The notes below the pieces were generated by a model. The model was not told the origin of the DNA and searched no databases. It saw only the letters and a list, made by a program, of their open reading frames with translations. From Nitrococcus sp. (GTDB lineage: Bacteria; Pseudomonadota; Gammaproteobacteria; Nitrococcales; Nitrococcaceae), in NCBI GenBank assembly GCA_030452365.1, contig JAKDMK010000020.1, forward strand, positions 1 through 13,992: DNA of 13,992 nt. Direction: 5' to 3'. The first letter of the stretch is position 1, and each line of letters opens with the position of its first letter. Made by a program: the position numbers and the translations under genes. Positions 1 to 7,714 of this stretch are shown piece after piece.

Positions 1-776
1 CCGATTAACTTTATTGGATTATGTGGCGTCGCCATTAACTGACACAGCCGGCATATCAGCCCTGAGATCAGTCAGCAAGCAGCGCGGATTGCAGTTGAGC
101 GGGGCAAGAATCCTCAGTGGTTATGGGGCCTGTTGGGCAGCAACGCGACGCCGTGGGTGGATGTCTACAGACCCTAAATGCCGCAGCACCGTTGCGGTTG
201 CCAAATCGCTCTCCTGCCACCAAAGAATACGGCGGATTTCGTGGCGCGTCCAAGTGGTTAGGATTATGGCCCCGTAACATACGGGCGATCCGCCGTGGCG
301 TTCATCACCAGCCCAGGCGACTTCTCGATCCGGCCTCCCCGATGCCTGTCGGCTGGAGGCAACAGGCCCACGCCGCCATGCGCACCAAAGCACGCGACCC
401 CGCCGGGTCCGGCGTACTAGGTTGTTGTTTTTTAGCAAAAGACCTTGGATTGGCGCCAAAGTTGCAACACGTTTTCGAGCACGTATTGCACAACAGCAAG
501 AGTAGCAGGCTGCTGAGAACCAGCAAAAGCTGGATCAGCCGACACCAGAACCGAAGGGCCCCATTCCCACTGGGAGGAAGGAGCAGACCGAGGAGATGGG
601 CCAACCAACCGAACCGACTGGCGAACTGTCAGCACACCCCGACACAACCTGGGGTTCGCGGCTCATTCAGCCGGTTTGAGACTGCGCCTAATAATTGGGT
701 TGAGTCTATTCCGCCTCTTAAGTCATCGGCGACAGCCTTAAGTTTGGAGTTAATGCGCGGGCATAAGGTGTGTTTG
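1..776. other. Leader region without a supportable gene
   Basis: No convincing gene is visible on either strand. An open frame runs from 117 into opgG, but its translation upstream of 777 is rich in Arg, Pro, Ser and Trp and looks non-coding. In frame 1 the first 13 codons end at TGA 40-42 and could be the tail of an upstream gene. After that stop, codons 43-174 read plausibly (Gly-Lys-Asn-Pro-Gln-Trp-Leu-Trp near the end) and stop at TAA 172-174, but there is no start codon, so this may be a decayed gene fragment. Two CTTAAG palindromes (717-722 and 737-742) lie 20 bp apart just upstream of opgG. I found no clear sigma70 promoter for opgG. Confidence 0.5.
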
Positions 777-2327
777 ATGTATCGTGTGTTTGATTTTCTT
801 TCACTGACCTTATTGGCCGTGGGCCTGCTTGCGGCAAGCTCTGCCTTGGCTCGGAATGCGCCTGACGAGTTTTTTAGCAGAGTTATCAACAAAGCTCAGG
901 AACTGGCCGCGCAGCCTTATCAACCGCCGCAGACCAGTTTGCCGGAGGCCCTCGCCAAGCTCAGGTACGATGAATATCGGGACATCCGATTTCGCCCGCA
1001 GCGCTCCCTGTGGAATGGGCAGGCTCTATTTGAGGTTCAGCTGTTTCATCTCGGCTTTCTTTACCATGACCCGGTCACAATCCATATCGTTGACGATGGT
1101 CAGGTAAAGACTCTGGAGTTCGACCCGAAACTGTTCGATTACGGGAAGAATACCCGCCTGGAGAAGCACCTGCAGGATGTTCCGGGCTTTGCCGGATTCC
1201 GCATCCATTACCCGCTCAATAAGTCGAATTACAAGGATGAGCTCATTACCTTCCTCGGCGCCTCCTACTTCCGAATGCTTGGCCGGGGGCAAAACTATGG
1301 ACTGTCGGCCCGTGGTCTAGCGATCGACACCGGTTTGCCCAAGGGCGAGGAGTTCCCTAGATTCCGGGAGTTTTGGCTGGTTAAACCCAGACCAAACGCG
1401 ACAACGATGACCTTATATGCCTTGCTCGATAGCAATTCGGTAACCGGGGCCTACCGGATGCAATTGATTCCAGGGAAAAACACCGCCTTGGAGGTGCGCT
1501 CGCGCCTGTTTGCTCGATCCGACATTGAAAAGCTTGGCGTCGCGCCCCTGACCAGCATGTTCCTGCATGGTGAAAACCGGGTCACTTTTGCCGACGATTA
1601 CCGCCCCGAGGTGCATGACTCCGATGGCTTGCTCATGCATACGGCCGCCGGGGAATGGATCTGGCGCCCTCTGGTCAACCCGAACCAGCTTCGGATAACG
1701 GGCCTTAGCGACACCAATCCCCAAGGCTTCGGTCTGGTCCAGCGCGACCGTAATTTCACCCACTATTTGGATATGGAAACCCGCTACGAAACGCACCCGA
1801 GTCTTTGGGTAACGCCTCACGGTGACTGGGGCGAAGGTGCCGTGCAGCTGGTGGAGATACCGACCGGCGAAGAGATCCATGACAATATCGTGGCCTTCTG
1901 GGTACCGGATGAGCCCTTCGAAGCGGGTGCGCGGCGAACCTACAACTATCGGCTGGAAACGTTTGGCTCCCGTCGCCCCAACCATTTGTTGGCGCGTGTA
2001 ATACGCACGCGGATCGGCTGGGCAGCGATTCCGGGTGCGCCGCGTACGCCACCGCGCAGCCAGCGCCAGTTCATCGTTGATTTCGCGGGCGGCGAGCTAG
2101 CCACGCTGACTGCCACGCAGCCGGTGCAGGCCGTGTTGACCAACTCATCTGGCGAAATAATCCATCACAACGTGCAACGCCTTCCCGATGCGCGTGGGTG
2201 GCGGGTCGCTTTCAAGCTTGATCCAAATGGAGAACAACCTGTCGACATGCGCCTTTATCTCACGCTGCATGAGCGACGTCTAAGCGAGACCTGGAACTAT
2301 GTTTGGTATGCCGATGCTATCCAATAA
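777..2327 (+). CDS. opgG: Periplasmic glucan biosynthesis protein OpgG (MdoG)
   Basis: Periplasmic protein needed to make osmoregulated periplasmic glucans; in the family it acts with OpgH on the beta-glucan backbone. I chose ATG 777 because TAAGG lies 8 nt upstream and the product then begins with a signal peptide: a hydrophobic stretch at residues 7-25 with a Ser-Ala-Leu-Ala cleavage site after about residue 25. ATG 753 is an in-frame alternative, with GGAG only 3 nt away. The protein is 516 aa, close to the 511 aa of Escherichia coli OpgG. Family-typical stretches include residues just after the signal (FFSRV, AQELA), YRDIRFRP and [24 protein letters not shown]. The gene overlaps or nearly abuts opgH, as in the usual opgGH operon. 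The much longer open frame from 117 is an artefact of GC-rich DNA. Family assignment is very likely. Confidence 0.95.
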   Translation: [516 protein letters not shown]

Positions 2328-4284
2328 CCACTCGAAAGCAATGAACCCAGACGCGAACAGCGGCGTGCTCAGGGTACCCTGGCAGCGACTGCGCGGCTTG
2401 ATCTTGATCGCCTTGGTGCTGACGACGACCGCGCACGCCGTTGCCATGATGTTCGATATCGTTCGGGCCAACGGGACGACGCTAATTGAAGGTTCGATCT
2501 TGATCCTGTTCGCTGCCGCTTTCGCATGGCTTGCCGCGTCCTTTTGGACGGCCATGGCTGGCTTCATTCTGCGACTGCTCAGACTCGACCCGCTGACACT
2601 GCGCAGGTATCGAACGTCACGGTGCGATGAGACGCCCGTCGTTACGCGCACGGCCGTGGTCATGCCGGTGCACAATGAATACCCTGCCCGTGTCATCGCC
2701 GGTCTGGAGGCAATTTGCGAATCACTTGTAACCACGGGTGACGCGGACAAATTCGATGTCTATCTGCTCAGCGACAGCACCGATCCCGCTGTGGCGATAG
2801 AAGAAGAGGCCGCATGGGCGGCAATGCAGCAGCGTCTGGCGGGCTCCTTTCGCGAGCGCCTGTTCTACCGGCGTCGACCGAGCAATACGGGCCGCAAGCC
2901 GGGGAACATTGCTGATTTCTGCCGCCGCTGGGGCGATTATTACGACTTCATGATCGTACTGGACGCGGATAGCATCATGACCGGAGAGGCGATGGTCACC
3001 CTGGTGCGCGCTATGCAATCCAATCCGCGCGTCGGCTTGCTTCAGACCGTGCCAATGCCGGTACGCCAACAGACGATGTTCGGGCGCTTCGTGCAGTTCG
3101 CCTCCGAGGTCTACAGCCCCATGCTGGCCACTGGACTGAGCTTCTGGCAAACCGGTGCGGCGAACTACTGGGGACACAATGCCATTATCCGCGTGCGCGC
3201 CTTCACCGAAAATTGCGGGCTGCCGAGTCTACCCGGCGAGCCACCCTTCGGCGGCGAGGTCCTGAGCCATGATTTCGTCGAAGCGGCGCTGCTGCGGCGC
3301 GGCGGATGGCAGGTCTATCTCCTTCCCGATCTGGGGGGAAGCTATGAGGAGATGCCCAGCAATATCCTGGATTTTGCCAAGCGCGATCGGCGCTGGGCAC
3401 AGGGTAATCTGCAGCATCTGCAGTTGCTCGCCGCCCCCGGACTGCGACCGCTGAGCAGGTTCAATTTTCTGCTGGGCGCGACGGCGTATCTGTCTTCCCT
3501 GCTATGGCTCGTCATGCTAGCGCTGAGTACCGCGGATGCCATAGAGCAGGCGTTGACCGGAACGCAGTTCTTCAGCTCCGGCTATCAGCTCTTTCCCAAC
3601 TGGCCCATCGTCAAGACGGACGAGATTGCCTCGTTGTTGTCGATTACCCTCGGAATGCTGTTTTTGCCGAAGGCGCTCGGGATTGTATCGTGTCTTCTAC
3701 GCCCGCAGCACCGGCGCGCTTTCGGGGGCGCGGCTTGCCTACTGAAAGGCTCGATGATCGAGACCGCATTCTCCGTGCTGATTGCACCGATCATGATGGT
3801 CTATCATGCCTACTTCGTCGTGAGCATTTTGTTTGGTAATGAGACCGCGTGGGGTCCCCAGGAGCGTATGGGGCGGCGCGTTACCTTGACCGAGGCGCTA
3901 CGCTACACCTTCGTGGCAACCTTGGGCGCGCTTATCTGGGGCGGGGCAACCTGGAACCTGGCACCAACGTTTTTCTGGTGGCTAATGCCCGTGCTGGCCG
4001 GCTTGGTATTGGCCGCGCCCCTGGTTTGCTTGTCAAGTAGCCCGGCCCTTGGCAGGGCCTTGCGCCGCTATGCGATCTTCCTGGCCCCGTCGGAAACGCA
4101 GACGCCGATGGTGTTGCACCGGGTGCAAGAGCTGCTTGCGGTCGAACAGAAAATCACCCCGCGGACGGGCTGGTTGCCGTCTCTGCCGCTGGTACGCTAC
4201 CGGGAAATGCCGATCCAGTGCCTGGAACGCAGATCGCAGGCCAAGCGGTACTACTGGCAGTTTTGGGCTCGGCGCAGAATCTGA
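2299..4284 (+). CDS. opgH: Glucans biosynthesis glucosyltransferase OpgH (MdoH), short form
   Basis: Inner-membrane family 2 glycosyltransferase that polymerises glucose from UDP-glucose into the backbone of osmoregulated periplasmic glucans. Counting from ATG 2299, two membrane segments lie near residues 35-95. The cytoplasmic catalytic domain follows, with VVMPVHNE near 118, Asp-Ala-Asp at 222-224, the acceptor-site HDF (Asp 325) and an RxxRW motif (Arg 362, Arg 365, Trp 366). Several more membrane segments lie at about 390-595. The protein is 661 aa, or 647 aa from ATG 2341, against 847 aa in E. coli; most of the missing length is the long N-terminal cytoplasmic extension and part of the C-terminus. 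The start is uncertain: ATGs at 2299, 2308, 2314 and 2341 are in frame and none has a strong ribosome site. Translation is probably coupled to opgG, which it overlaps by 29 nt or follows by 13. Confidence 0.94.
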   Translation: MFGMPMLSNNHSKAMNPDANSGVLRVPWQRLRGLILIALVLTTTAHAVAMMFDIVRANGTTLIEGSILILFAAAFAWLAASFWTAMAGFILRLLRLDPLTLRRYRTSRCDETPVVTRTAVVMPVHNEYPARVIAGLEAICESLVTTGDADKFDVYLLSDSTDPAVAIEEEAAWAAMQQRLAGSFRERLFYRRRPSNTGRKPGNIADFCRRWGDYYDFMIVLDADSIMTGEAMVTLVRAMQSNPRVGLLQTVPMPVRQQTMFGRFVQFASEVYSPMLATGLSFWQTGAANYWGHNAIIRVRAFTENCGLPSLPGEPPFGGEVLSHDFVEAALLRRGGWQVYLLPDLGGSYEEMPSNILDFAKRDRRWAQGNLQHLQLLAAPGLRPLSRFNFLLGATAYLSSLLWLVMLALSTADAIEQALTGTQFFSSGYQLFPNWPIVKTDEIASLLSITLGMLFLPKALGIVSCLLRPQHRRAFGGAACLLKGSMIETAFSVLIAPIMMVYHAYFVVSILFGNETAWGPQERMGRRVTLTEALRYTFVATLGALIWGGATWNLAPTFFWWLMPVLAGLVLAAPLVCLSSSPALGRALRRYAIFLAPSETQTPMVLHRVQELLAVEQKITPRTGWLPSLPLVRYREMPIQCLERRSQAKRYYWQFWARRRI

Positions 4285-4296
4285 CTGAGCCTGTGT

Positions 4297-4323
4297 GGGC
4301 TCGGGGCGCATCGCCCCGAGCCC
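4297..4323 (+). terminator. Strong hairpin after opgH
   Basis: A perfect 12-bp inverted repeat (GGGCTCGGGGCG, loop CAT, CGCCCCGAGCCC) starts 13 nt after the opgH stop codon. There is no T-run behind it, so it may stabilise the opgGH mRNA 3' end or act as a Rho-assisted terminator rather than a classical intrinsic one. It separates the glucan operon from the DsrE-thioredoxin pair. Confidence 0.6.
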
Positions 4324-4452
4324 GTGCGCTCGCTCTTCAGCAAGCGAACGGATTGCTTGCGACGATTTGCTCGCAAGCATTTGCCCCCCCTTGTCACGAC
4401 CCGTCTGCTGCTGCAAGCTCATCTCAATGGCTCCGCATGCTTTGCTCGCGAT

Positions 4453-4458
4453 GAGGAG
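4453..4458 (+). promoter_or_regulatory. Ribosome binding site of the DsrE-family gene
   Basis: GAGGAG lies 6 nt upstream of ATG 4465. It decides the start, because the open frame extends upstream to 4324 in sequence that does not resemble the family. Confidence 0.8.
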
Positions 4459-4464
4459 ATTCTC

Positions 4465-4821
4465 ATGAAGGTGATGATCACCGTTACATCCGGCACCGAC
4501 GATCCCACCCGTGCCACGCTTGGCGTGCTGGCGGCCAAGGCGGCCGTCGAGCAAGGTCATGAAGTAACCGTCTGGCTGCAGGGCGAGGCCGTTACCCTGG
4601 CTAACCACAAGGTCTACCCCTTGCTCATGGGCGTAAACATGCCGCCAATGAAGGAGGCCGTCGACTTCCTGATCGGCAACAAAGTGCCTGTGTGGGTATG
4701 CCAGGCGTGCGGCAAGGGCCGTAATGTCGGGCCCGACAACTGGATCGGGACAGCCAGCTACAAGAACATGGGGGATTTCGTCGCCGCGGTCCTTAGCGTG
4801 GACAAGAATATTGAGTTCTGA
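4465..4821 (+). CDS. DsrE-family sulfur-relay-like protein
   Basis: A 118-aa soluble cytoplasmic protein of the DsrE/DsrF-like fold. Family members carry persulfide sulfur on cysteines or act as small oligomeric redox proteins; the substrate here is unknown. The N-terminus MKVMITVTSG followed by DDPTRA is the usual first strand and nucleotide-like loop of the fold. Gly-His-Glu-Val-Thr-Val-Trp-Leu (31-38) is the second strand. A CxxC pair sits at Cys79 and Cys82 (VCQACGKGR) and is the only cysteine pair, so it is the likely active site. No signal peptide or membrane segment is seen. It lies 78 nt upstream of a thioredoxin on the same strand, consistent with cotranscription and a thiol-exchange partnership. 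That partnership is inference. True DsrE belongs to a dsrEFH cluster, which is absent here, so a dsr role is not supported. Confidence 0.85.
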   Translation: MKVMITVTSGTDDPTRATLGVLAAKAAVEQGHEVTVWLQGEAVTLANHKVYPLLMGVNMPPMKEAVDFLIGNKVPVWVCQACGKGRNVGPDNWIGTASYKNMGDFVAAVLSVDKNIEF

Positions 4822-4899
4822 TTGTTCCTCCCGAGTGGCCGCCTACTTCTCCGCATTAATCCCGAGATAGCCCCTGCTATTATTTTAGAGGTGATTGAT

Positions 4900-5223
4900 A
4901 TGACCGCAGTTTTACAGCTTACCGATCAGAACTTTCAGACCCAGGTCGTGCAAGCCGACTGCCCGGTGCTTGTCGACTATTGGGCAGAGTGGTGCGCGCC
5001 CTGCAAAGCCATTGGGCCCATTATCGAAGAGCTCGCGCAGGAGTACGTCGGGCGCATCAAGGTAGGCAAGCTCAATGTCGATGCAAATCCCGACGTGCCG
5101 ATGCGCTACGGCGTGCGCAGTATTCCCACACTGATGCTGTTCAAGGACGGGGAAATTCAGGCGATGAAGATTGGCGCGGATTCGAAGGCGGAACTTGCGC
5201 AGCTTATCGAAGATAACATCTAA
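4900..5223 (+). CDS. trxA: Thioredoxin with WCAPC active site
   Basis: A 107-aa thioredoxin, the usual size for the single-domain family, which reduces protein disulfides in the cytoplasm using electrons from thioredoxin reductase. ATG 4900 is preceded by AGAGGTG with a 6-nt gap. The active site is Trp31-Cys32-Ala33-Pro34-Cys35-Lys36, after the buried acidic Asp26. The cis-proline lies in RSIPTLMLF and the C-terminal helix is intact. Most housekeeping thioredoxins carry CGPC; CAPC is a minority variant expected to alter redox potential modestly. It follows the DsrE-family gene by 78 nt and could serve its CxxC. The trxA symbol is tentative, because genomes often carry several thioredoxins and this one is not next to rho. 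Confidence 0.92.
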   Translation: MTAVLQLTDQNFQTQVVQADCPVLVDYWAEWCAPCKAIGPIIEELAQEYVGRIKVGKLNVDANPDVPMRYGVRSIPTLMLFKDGEIQAMKIGADSKAELAQLIEDNI

Positions 5224-5224
5224 C

Positions 5225-5237
5225 GAGGCGTCGCCTC
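5225..5237. terminator. Small hairpin between convergent genes
   Basis: GAGGC-GTC-GCCTC directly follows the thioredoxin stop codon, in the 42-bp gap between the thioredoxin and the convergent beta-barrel gene. A second weak pairing, GACCG with CGGTC, lies just behind it. There is no clear T-run, so the terminator role is tentative. Confidence 0.35.
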
Positions 5238-5265
5238 AGACCGACGCATTAGGTAACTGCGGTCG

Positions 5266-6798
5266 TCAATTAGTACTATTCGGCCAGGAGACTTGAATTC
5301 CGGAAAAGGCTTGATATTGCACAGGGCTGCTAGCCGACAGCGCCATGTTGTCCGCGTACCGGCAGCTGCCGCGCAGCGAGATTGTCAAGTTAGGCCAGTT
5401 GTATTGCGGCGACCACGGAGTCCAGTCGAGCGAGCTCTCCACGGCCACGGTCTCGTGTTCTGCGGCCTTCGATCTATAGCGGCTACGTGCCCTAAGATGC
5501 AGCTTTGCCGCGAGTCGATCCGGAATCAGCGACGCCGTGCCGCCGAGCGTTCCCATGATCGTGCGGATCTCGTTGTCTGTGCTTTGGCCATTGACCAGGC
5601 TCCATTGCAGCGTCGGTGTCAGCTGCAGCCAGTTGCTCAATGGCACGTGCAGGTCGAGCCGGGTCCGGTTGCTTGCCATACGCGTGGTCTGTTCGCCGAG
5701 CACGCGATGCATCGAGTGCGTGTAGCTCACTTCCCACCACCAAGGGTCGGGCGTGAAACGCACCCTCAGGCTCGCCGTGTTTGTAAAGCGATCCGGGATG
5801 TTGACACTGCCGCCTGCCGGGGCATGATCGAGACCGCTGCGCTCATGTTCCAGGTACAACGCGTAGCTTGGGGCAGCGAACAACCGCCCAAGACCAGTGG
5901 AGGCAATCGGCTGCCGATCCGTGTAACTAAAGTCAGCAGTCAATGTGTGCATGGATAACGTTGGCACCTCGGGGTTATCGGCGACATTATTCGTCCCACG
6001 GGCGAAGCTCCAGTGACTGTCGAGCTCCCCCCAACGTATGTCCGCTGCGACCTGCGTAACCGCTTTATCGCGTGCAACCTCCCCCGCGATCGGGCTCCAG
6101 AACGCACGTCCTGCCTGCTGCCAATCCACGGTCAAACGCCAGACAAGAGGTTGGCTGGCAAGTATAAGCGACCGACCCGCATAGCTCGCCAGCAGCGTAT
6201 AGGCTTGTGCCGAGTTTGGCTCAGGCAGCGAGCTCCAGGGCCCGTCATTCTTCCAGCTTTGCGCGTACTCGCCATGCAACGTAAGCCGCTCGCCTAGCCA
6301 GCGGCTGTCGACCGCAAGACTCCAGGCGTTTTTTTCGCCGGCCGCCAAGGCGTCGGCCGCGTGATCGATATAGACGCCATAGATCGCCATGCGCTGCGCG
6401 GCTTGACTCAACGGCAGTACGCTGACGCCCACCCCTTGCGCGCCTTGATCTGTGTGATTCAACCAAAGGAGTCCTTGCCCAAATTGCAGGGTCGGATCGT
6501 TGCGTTGGCTCAAACCGACAAGCCGCGTATGCAAGATACGGCTGCCTGGCGCCGGCTTGGCGGCGCCCGGGCGGGTGGGGTACGCCGAAATATGTGCAGG
6601 CGCGATCGTAAGGGTGTGACGAGCAACGCCGGCCTGGGGCTTCTGCGTAACCGGCGTATTGCCACGCTTGAGATTGGCCGCTGCCGCACTCTTGGTAGCA
6701 CCTGCGGCATAGGCGATACCGCAATATGGGCCTGGCAAGAGTACTGGGCCAATGCCCGCCAGTACCGTCGCCATGAGCAGCACGACCAGCCGTCTCAT
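5266..6798 (-). CDS. Predicted outer-membrane beta-barrel protein of unknown function
   Basis: I do not recognise a named family. The 510-aa protein starts with a signal peptide: Arg2-Arg3, a hydrophobic stretch to about residue 30, and Ala-Tyr-Ala-Ala near 29-32. A low-complexity Ala/Lys/Pro/Thr-rich linker follows to about residue 90. The rest is a long series of alternating polar and hydrophobic or aromatic strands with many Trp and Tyr (for example RLTVDWQQAG, YALYLEHERSG, WWWEVSYTHS, LQLTPTLQWSL), separated by short polar turns. This is the pattern of an outer-membrane barrel, with perhaps 14-18 strands. The end (QAFSGIQVSW followed by PNSTN) resembles a terminal strand but lacks the classical C-terminal Phe. 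ATG 6798 is preceded by a GGGGTGG-like ribosome site. It is transcribed alone and convergent to the thioredoxin. A porin, exopolysaccharide-export or adhesion barrel are all possible. Confidence 0.75.
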   Translation of the reverse strand: MRRLVVLLMATVLAGIGPVLLPGPYCGIAYAAGATKSAAAANLKRGNTPVTQKPQAGVARHTLTIAPAHISAYPTRPGAAKPAPGSRILHTRLVGLSQRNDPTLQFGQGLLWLNHTDQGAQGVGVSVLPLSQAAQRMAIYGVYIDHAADALAAGEKNAWSLAVDSRWLGERLTLHGEYAQSWKNDGPWSSLPEPNSAQAYTLLASYAGRSLILASQPLVWRLTVDWQQAGRAFWSPIAGEVARDKAVTQVAADIRWGELDSHWSFARGTNNVADNPEVPTLSMHTLTADFSYTDRQPIASTGLGRLFAAPSYALYLEHERSGLDHAPAGGSVNIPDRFTNTASLRVRFTPDPWWWEVSYTHSMHRVLGEQTTRMASNRTRLDLHVPLSNWLQLTPTLQWSLVNGQSTDNEIRTIMGTLGGTASLIPDRLAAKLHLRARSRYRSKAAEHETVAVESSLDWTPWSPQYNWPNLTISLRGSCRYADNMALSASSPVQYQAFSGIQVSWPNSTN

Positions 6799-7035
6799 CG
6801 CGCCACCCCGATGGCAGGCGCCGGCTGGACTTTGCCACTAATGGAGTGCCCGCGCGAGACACAGCCCGAACCGAGCTGGCTCGGCTCCGTCACCCCTGAG
6901 AAGAGTGTTCTCCGGCCCCACAGCCTCATAAACCGCATCGTGCGGCTGGAATCAGCCGCACCCCCCTCATTCCACCTGACATCCGGTCAGCGGTGCCAAA
7001 AACCCGAGCTTTCTTCTTCTCGGTCGATGCTCGGC

Positions 7036-7145
7036 TACAATCGGCTTTCTTGGCCCGATGACCGGTCCGACCGCTGGATTGGTCAGCCCCAACCGCTCCA
7101 GCAGCTATTCGTGGCGGCGTTGGCCGTCTACGCGGCCTGTTTTTA
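7036..7145 (+). ncRNA. Candidate small RNA (promoter box, stem-loop, terminator)
   Basis: Three elements occur in order. A TACAAT box (7036-7041) could be a -10 element, though the -35 is poor. A compound stem-loop follows (GCTGGA-TTGG, loop 7083-7088, CCAA, 4-nt bulge, TCCAGC; 7073-7102). A GC hairpin GGCCG-TCTACG-CGGCC (7122-7137) is followed by TGTTTTTAG, as in an intrinsic terminator. The transcript would be roughly 95-100 nt. No open reading frame on this strand ends at this terminator, which favours an RNA gene. It matches no family I know, so the call rests only on this arrangement. Confidence 0.35.
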
Positions 7146-7315
7146 GTTTAGTACTTCGAGCAGGCTTTTTCGCAGCGCCCCCCGTGGCCGCTTACGACCA
7201 GGGTGTCGTCGCTTGCAGTATCGACAATCGCCGCCGTCCTCATTAGACGTTATGTTCTAACCTGCCCGTCTTGACCAGTGCGTAGATCACAGTGCCGTAA
7301 CATTCACGGACGCAG

Positions 7316-7473
7316 CGCATGGGTTGGTTTCAAAGCGTGACGCGGTGGGTTGGCGAAGGCCTGCGTTTTCGAGCGGCGCGCTGCGGACTAGGCTAATTTC
7401 GGAGTCGATTAGACCGAAGGGAGTCGGTCGCGCCGGGTACTCCCGATAGGCGATGACGAGCGCGCACGGTGGC
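7316..7473. repeat. Diverged direct repeat, left copy
   Basis: Pairs with 8871-9030. A core of about 58 bp (from AAAGCGTGACGCGGTGGG through GCGCTGCGGACT) is identical in both copies. The following 85 bp or so are clearly related but diverged, ending at a shared CGGTGGC or GGTGGC. On the minus strand both copies read through as similar peptides (…RSAPLENAGLRQPTASRF), so the repeat may be a decayed gene fragment. The two copies bracket the small hypothetical gene and the toxin-antitoxin pair. Confidence 0.8.
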
Positions 7474-7514
7474 GGGGCGCCCATGCGGTCTGGTCCCGGA
7501 TCGACTCACAAGCC

Positions 7515-7700
7515 ATGAAAGCGATCAACCTGCCGCATTACGAGCTGCAGCTTCGCGATATCGCCGCCTTTATGGACAAGCGCAGCGGTCCGCCCAATCT
7601 GCGCGGGCAGTTCACGAAAACGGCGCACCTGCGCAAAGACTTTAACCATTCGCACGATCACACGCGCGAAAACGGCTCCGGTCCGGAGTTCGAGCGCTGA
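7515..7700 (+). CDS. Small hypothetical protein (61 aa)
   Basis: I do not recognise this protein. It is 61 aa, hydrophilic, with His and Arg clustered in the second half (NHSHDHTRENG) and no signal or membrane segment. Codon use supports translation: third positions are strongly G or C, unlike the flanking repeat. No clear ribosome site precedes ATG 7515, which lowers confidence. It lies just inside the left repeat and converges on the toxin gene, whose stop codon is 15 bp away, so it sits within the same repeat-bracketed segment. It could be a cassette passenger or the truncated start of a larger protein. Confidence 0.45.
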   Translation: MKAINLPHYELQLRDIAAFMDKRSGPPNLRGQFTKTAHLRKDFNHSHDHTRENGSGPEFER

Positions 7701-7714
7701 TAGGTCTCCGGCGC

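Larger units (their letters stand above)
6799..7514. other. Intergenic region with hairpins and a possible small RNA
   Basis: No protein-coding gene is supported. The stretch contains a 6-bp palindrome (CCGAGC-TG-GCTCGG, 6871-6884), a 9-bp hairpin (GTGCGGCTG-GAAT-CAGCCGCAC, 6940-6961), the small-RNA candidate described separately (7036-7145) and the left copy of a diverged direct repeat (7316-7473). The beta-barrel gene must be transcribed leftwards from about 6800-6960, but no strong promoter is visible. Confidence 0.5.

Noticed and set aside
305..604. Leu-rich minus-strand open frame with a hydrophobic stretch
   Set aside because: No ribosome site, unlikely composition outside the Leu run, and overlapping frames on the other strand; the hydrophobic run comes from CAGCAG-type repeats.
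117..776. Long in-frame N-terminal extension of opgG
   Set aside because: The upstream residues look non-coding, and a signal peptide with a ribosome site defines the start at 777.
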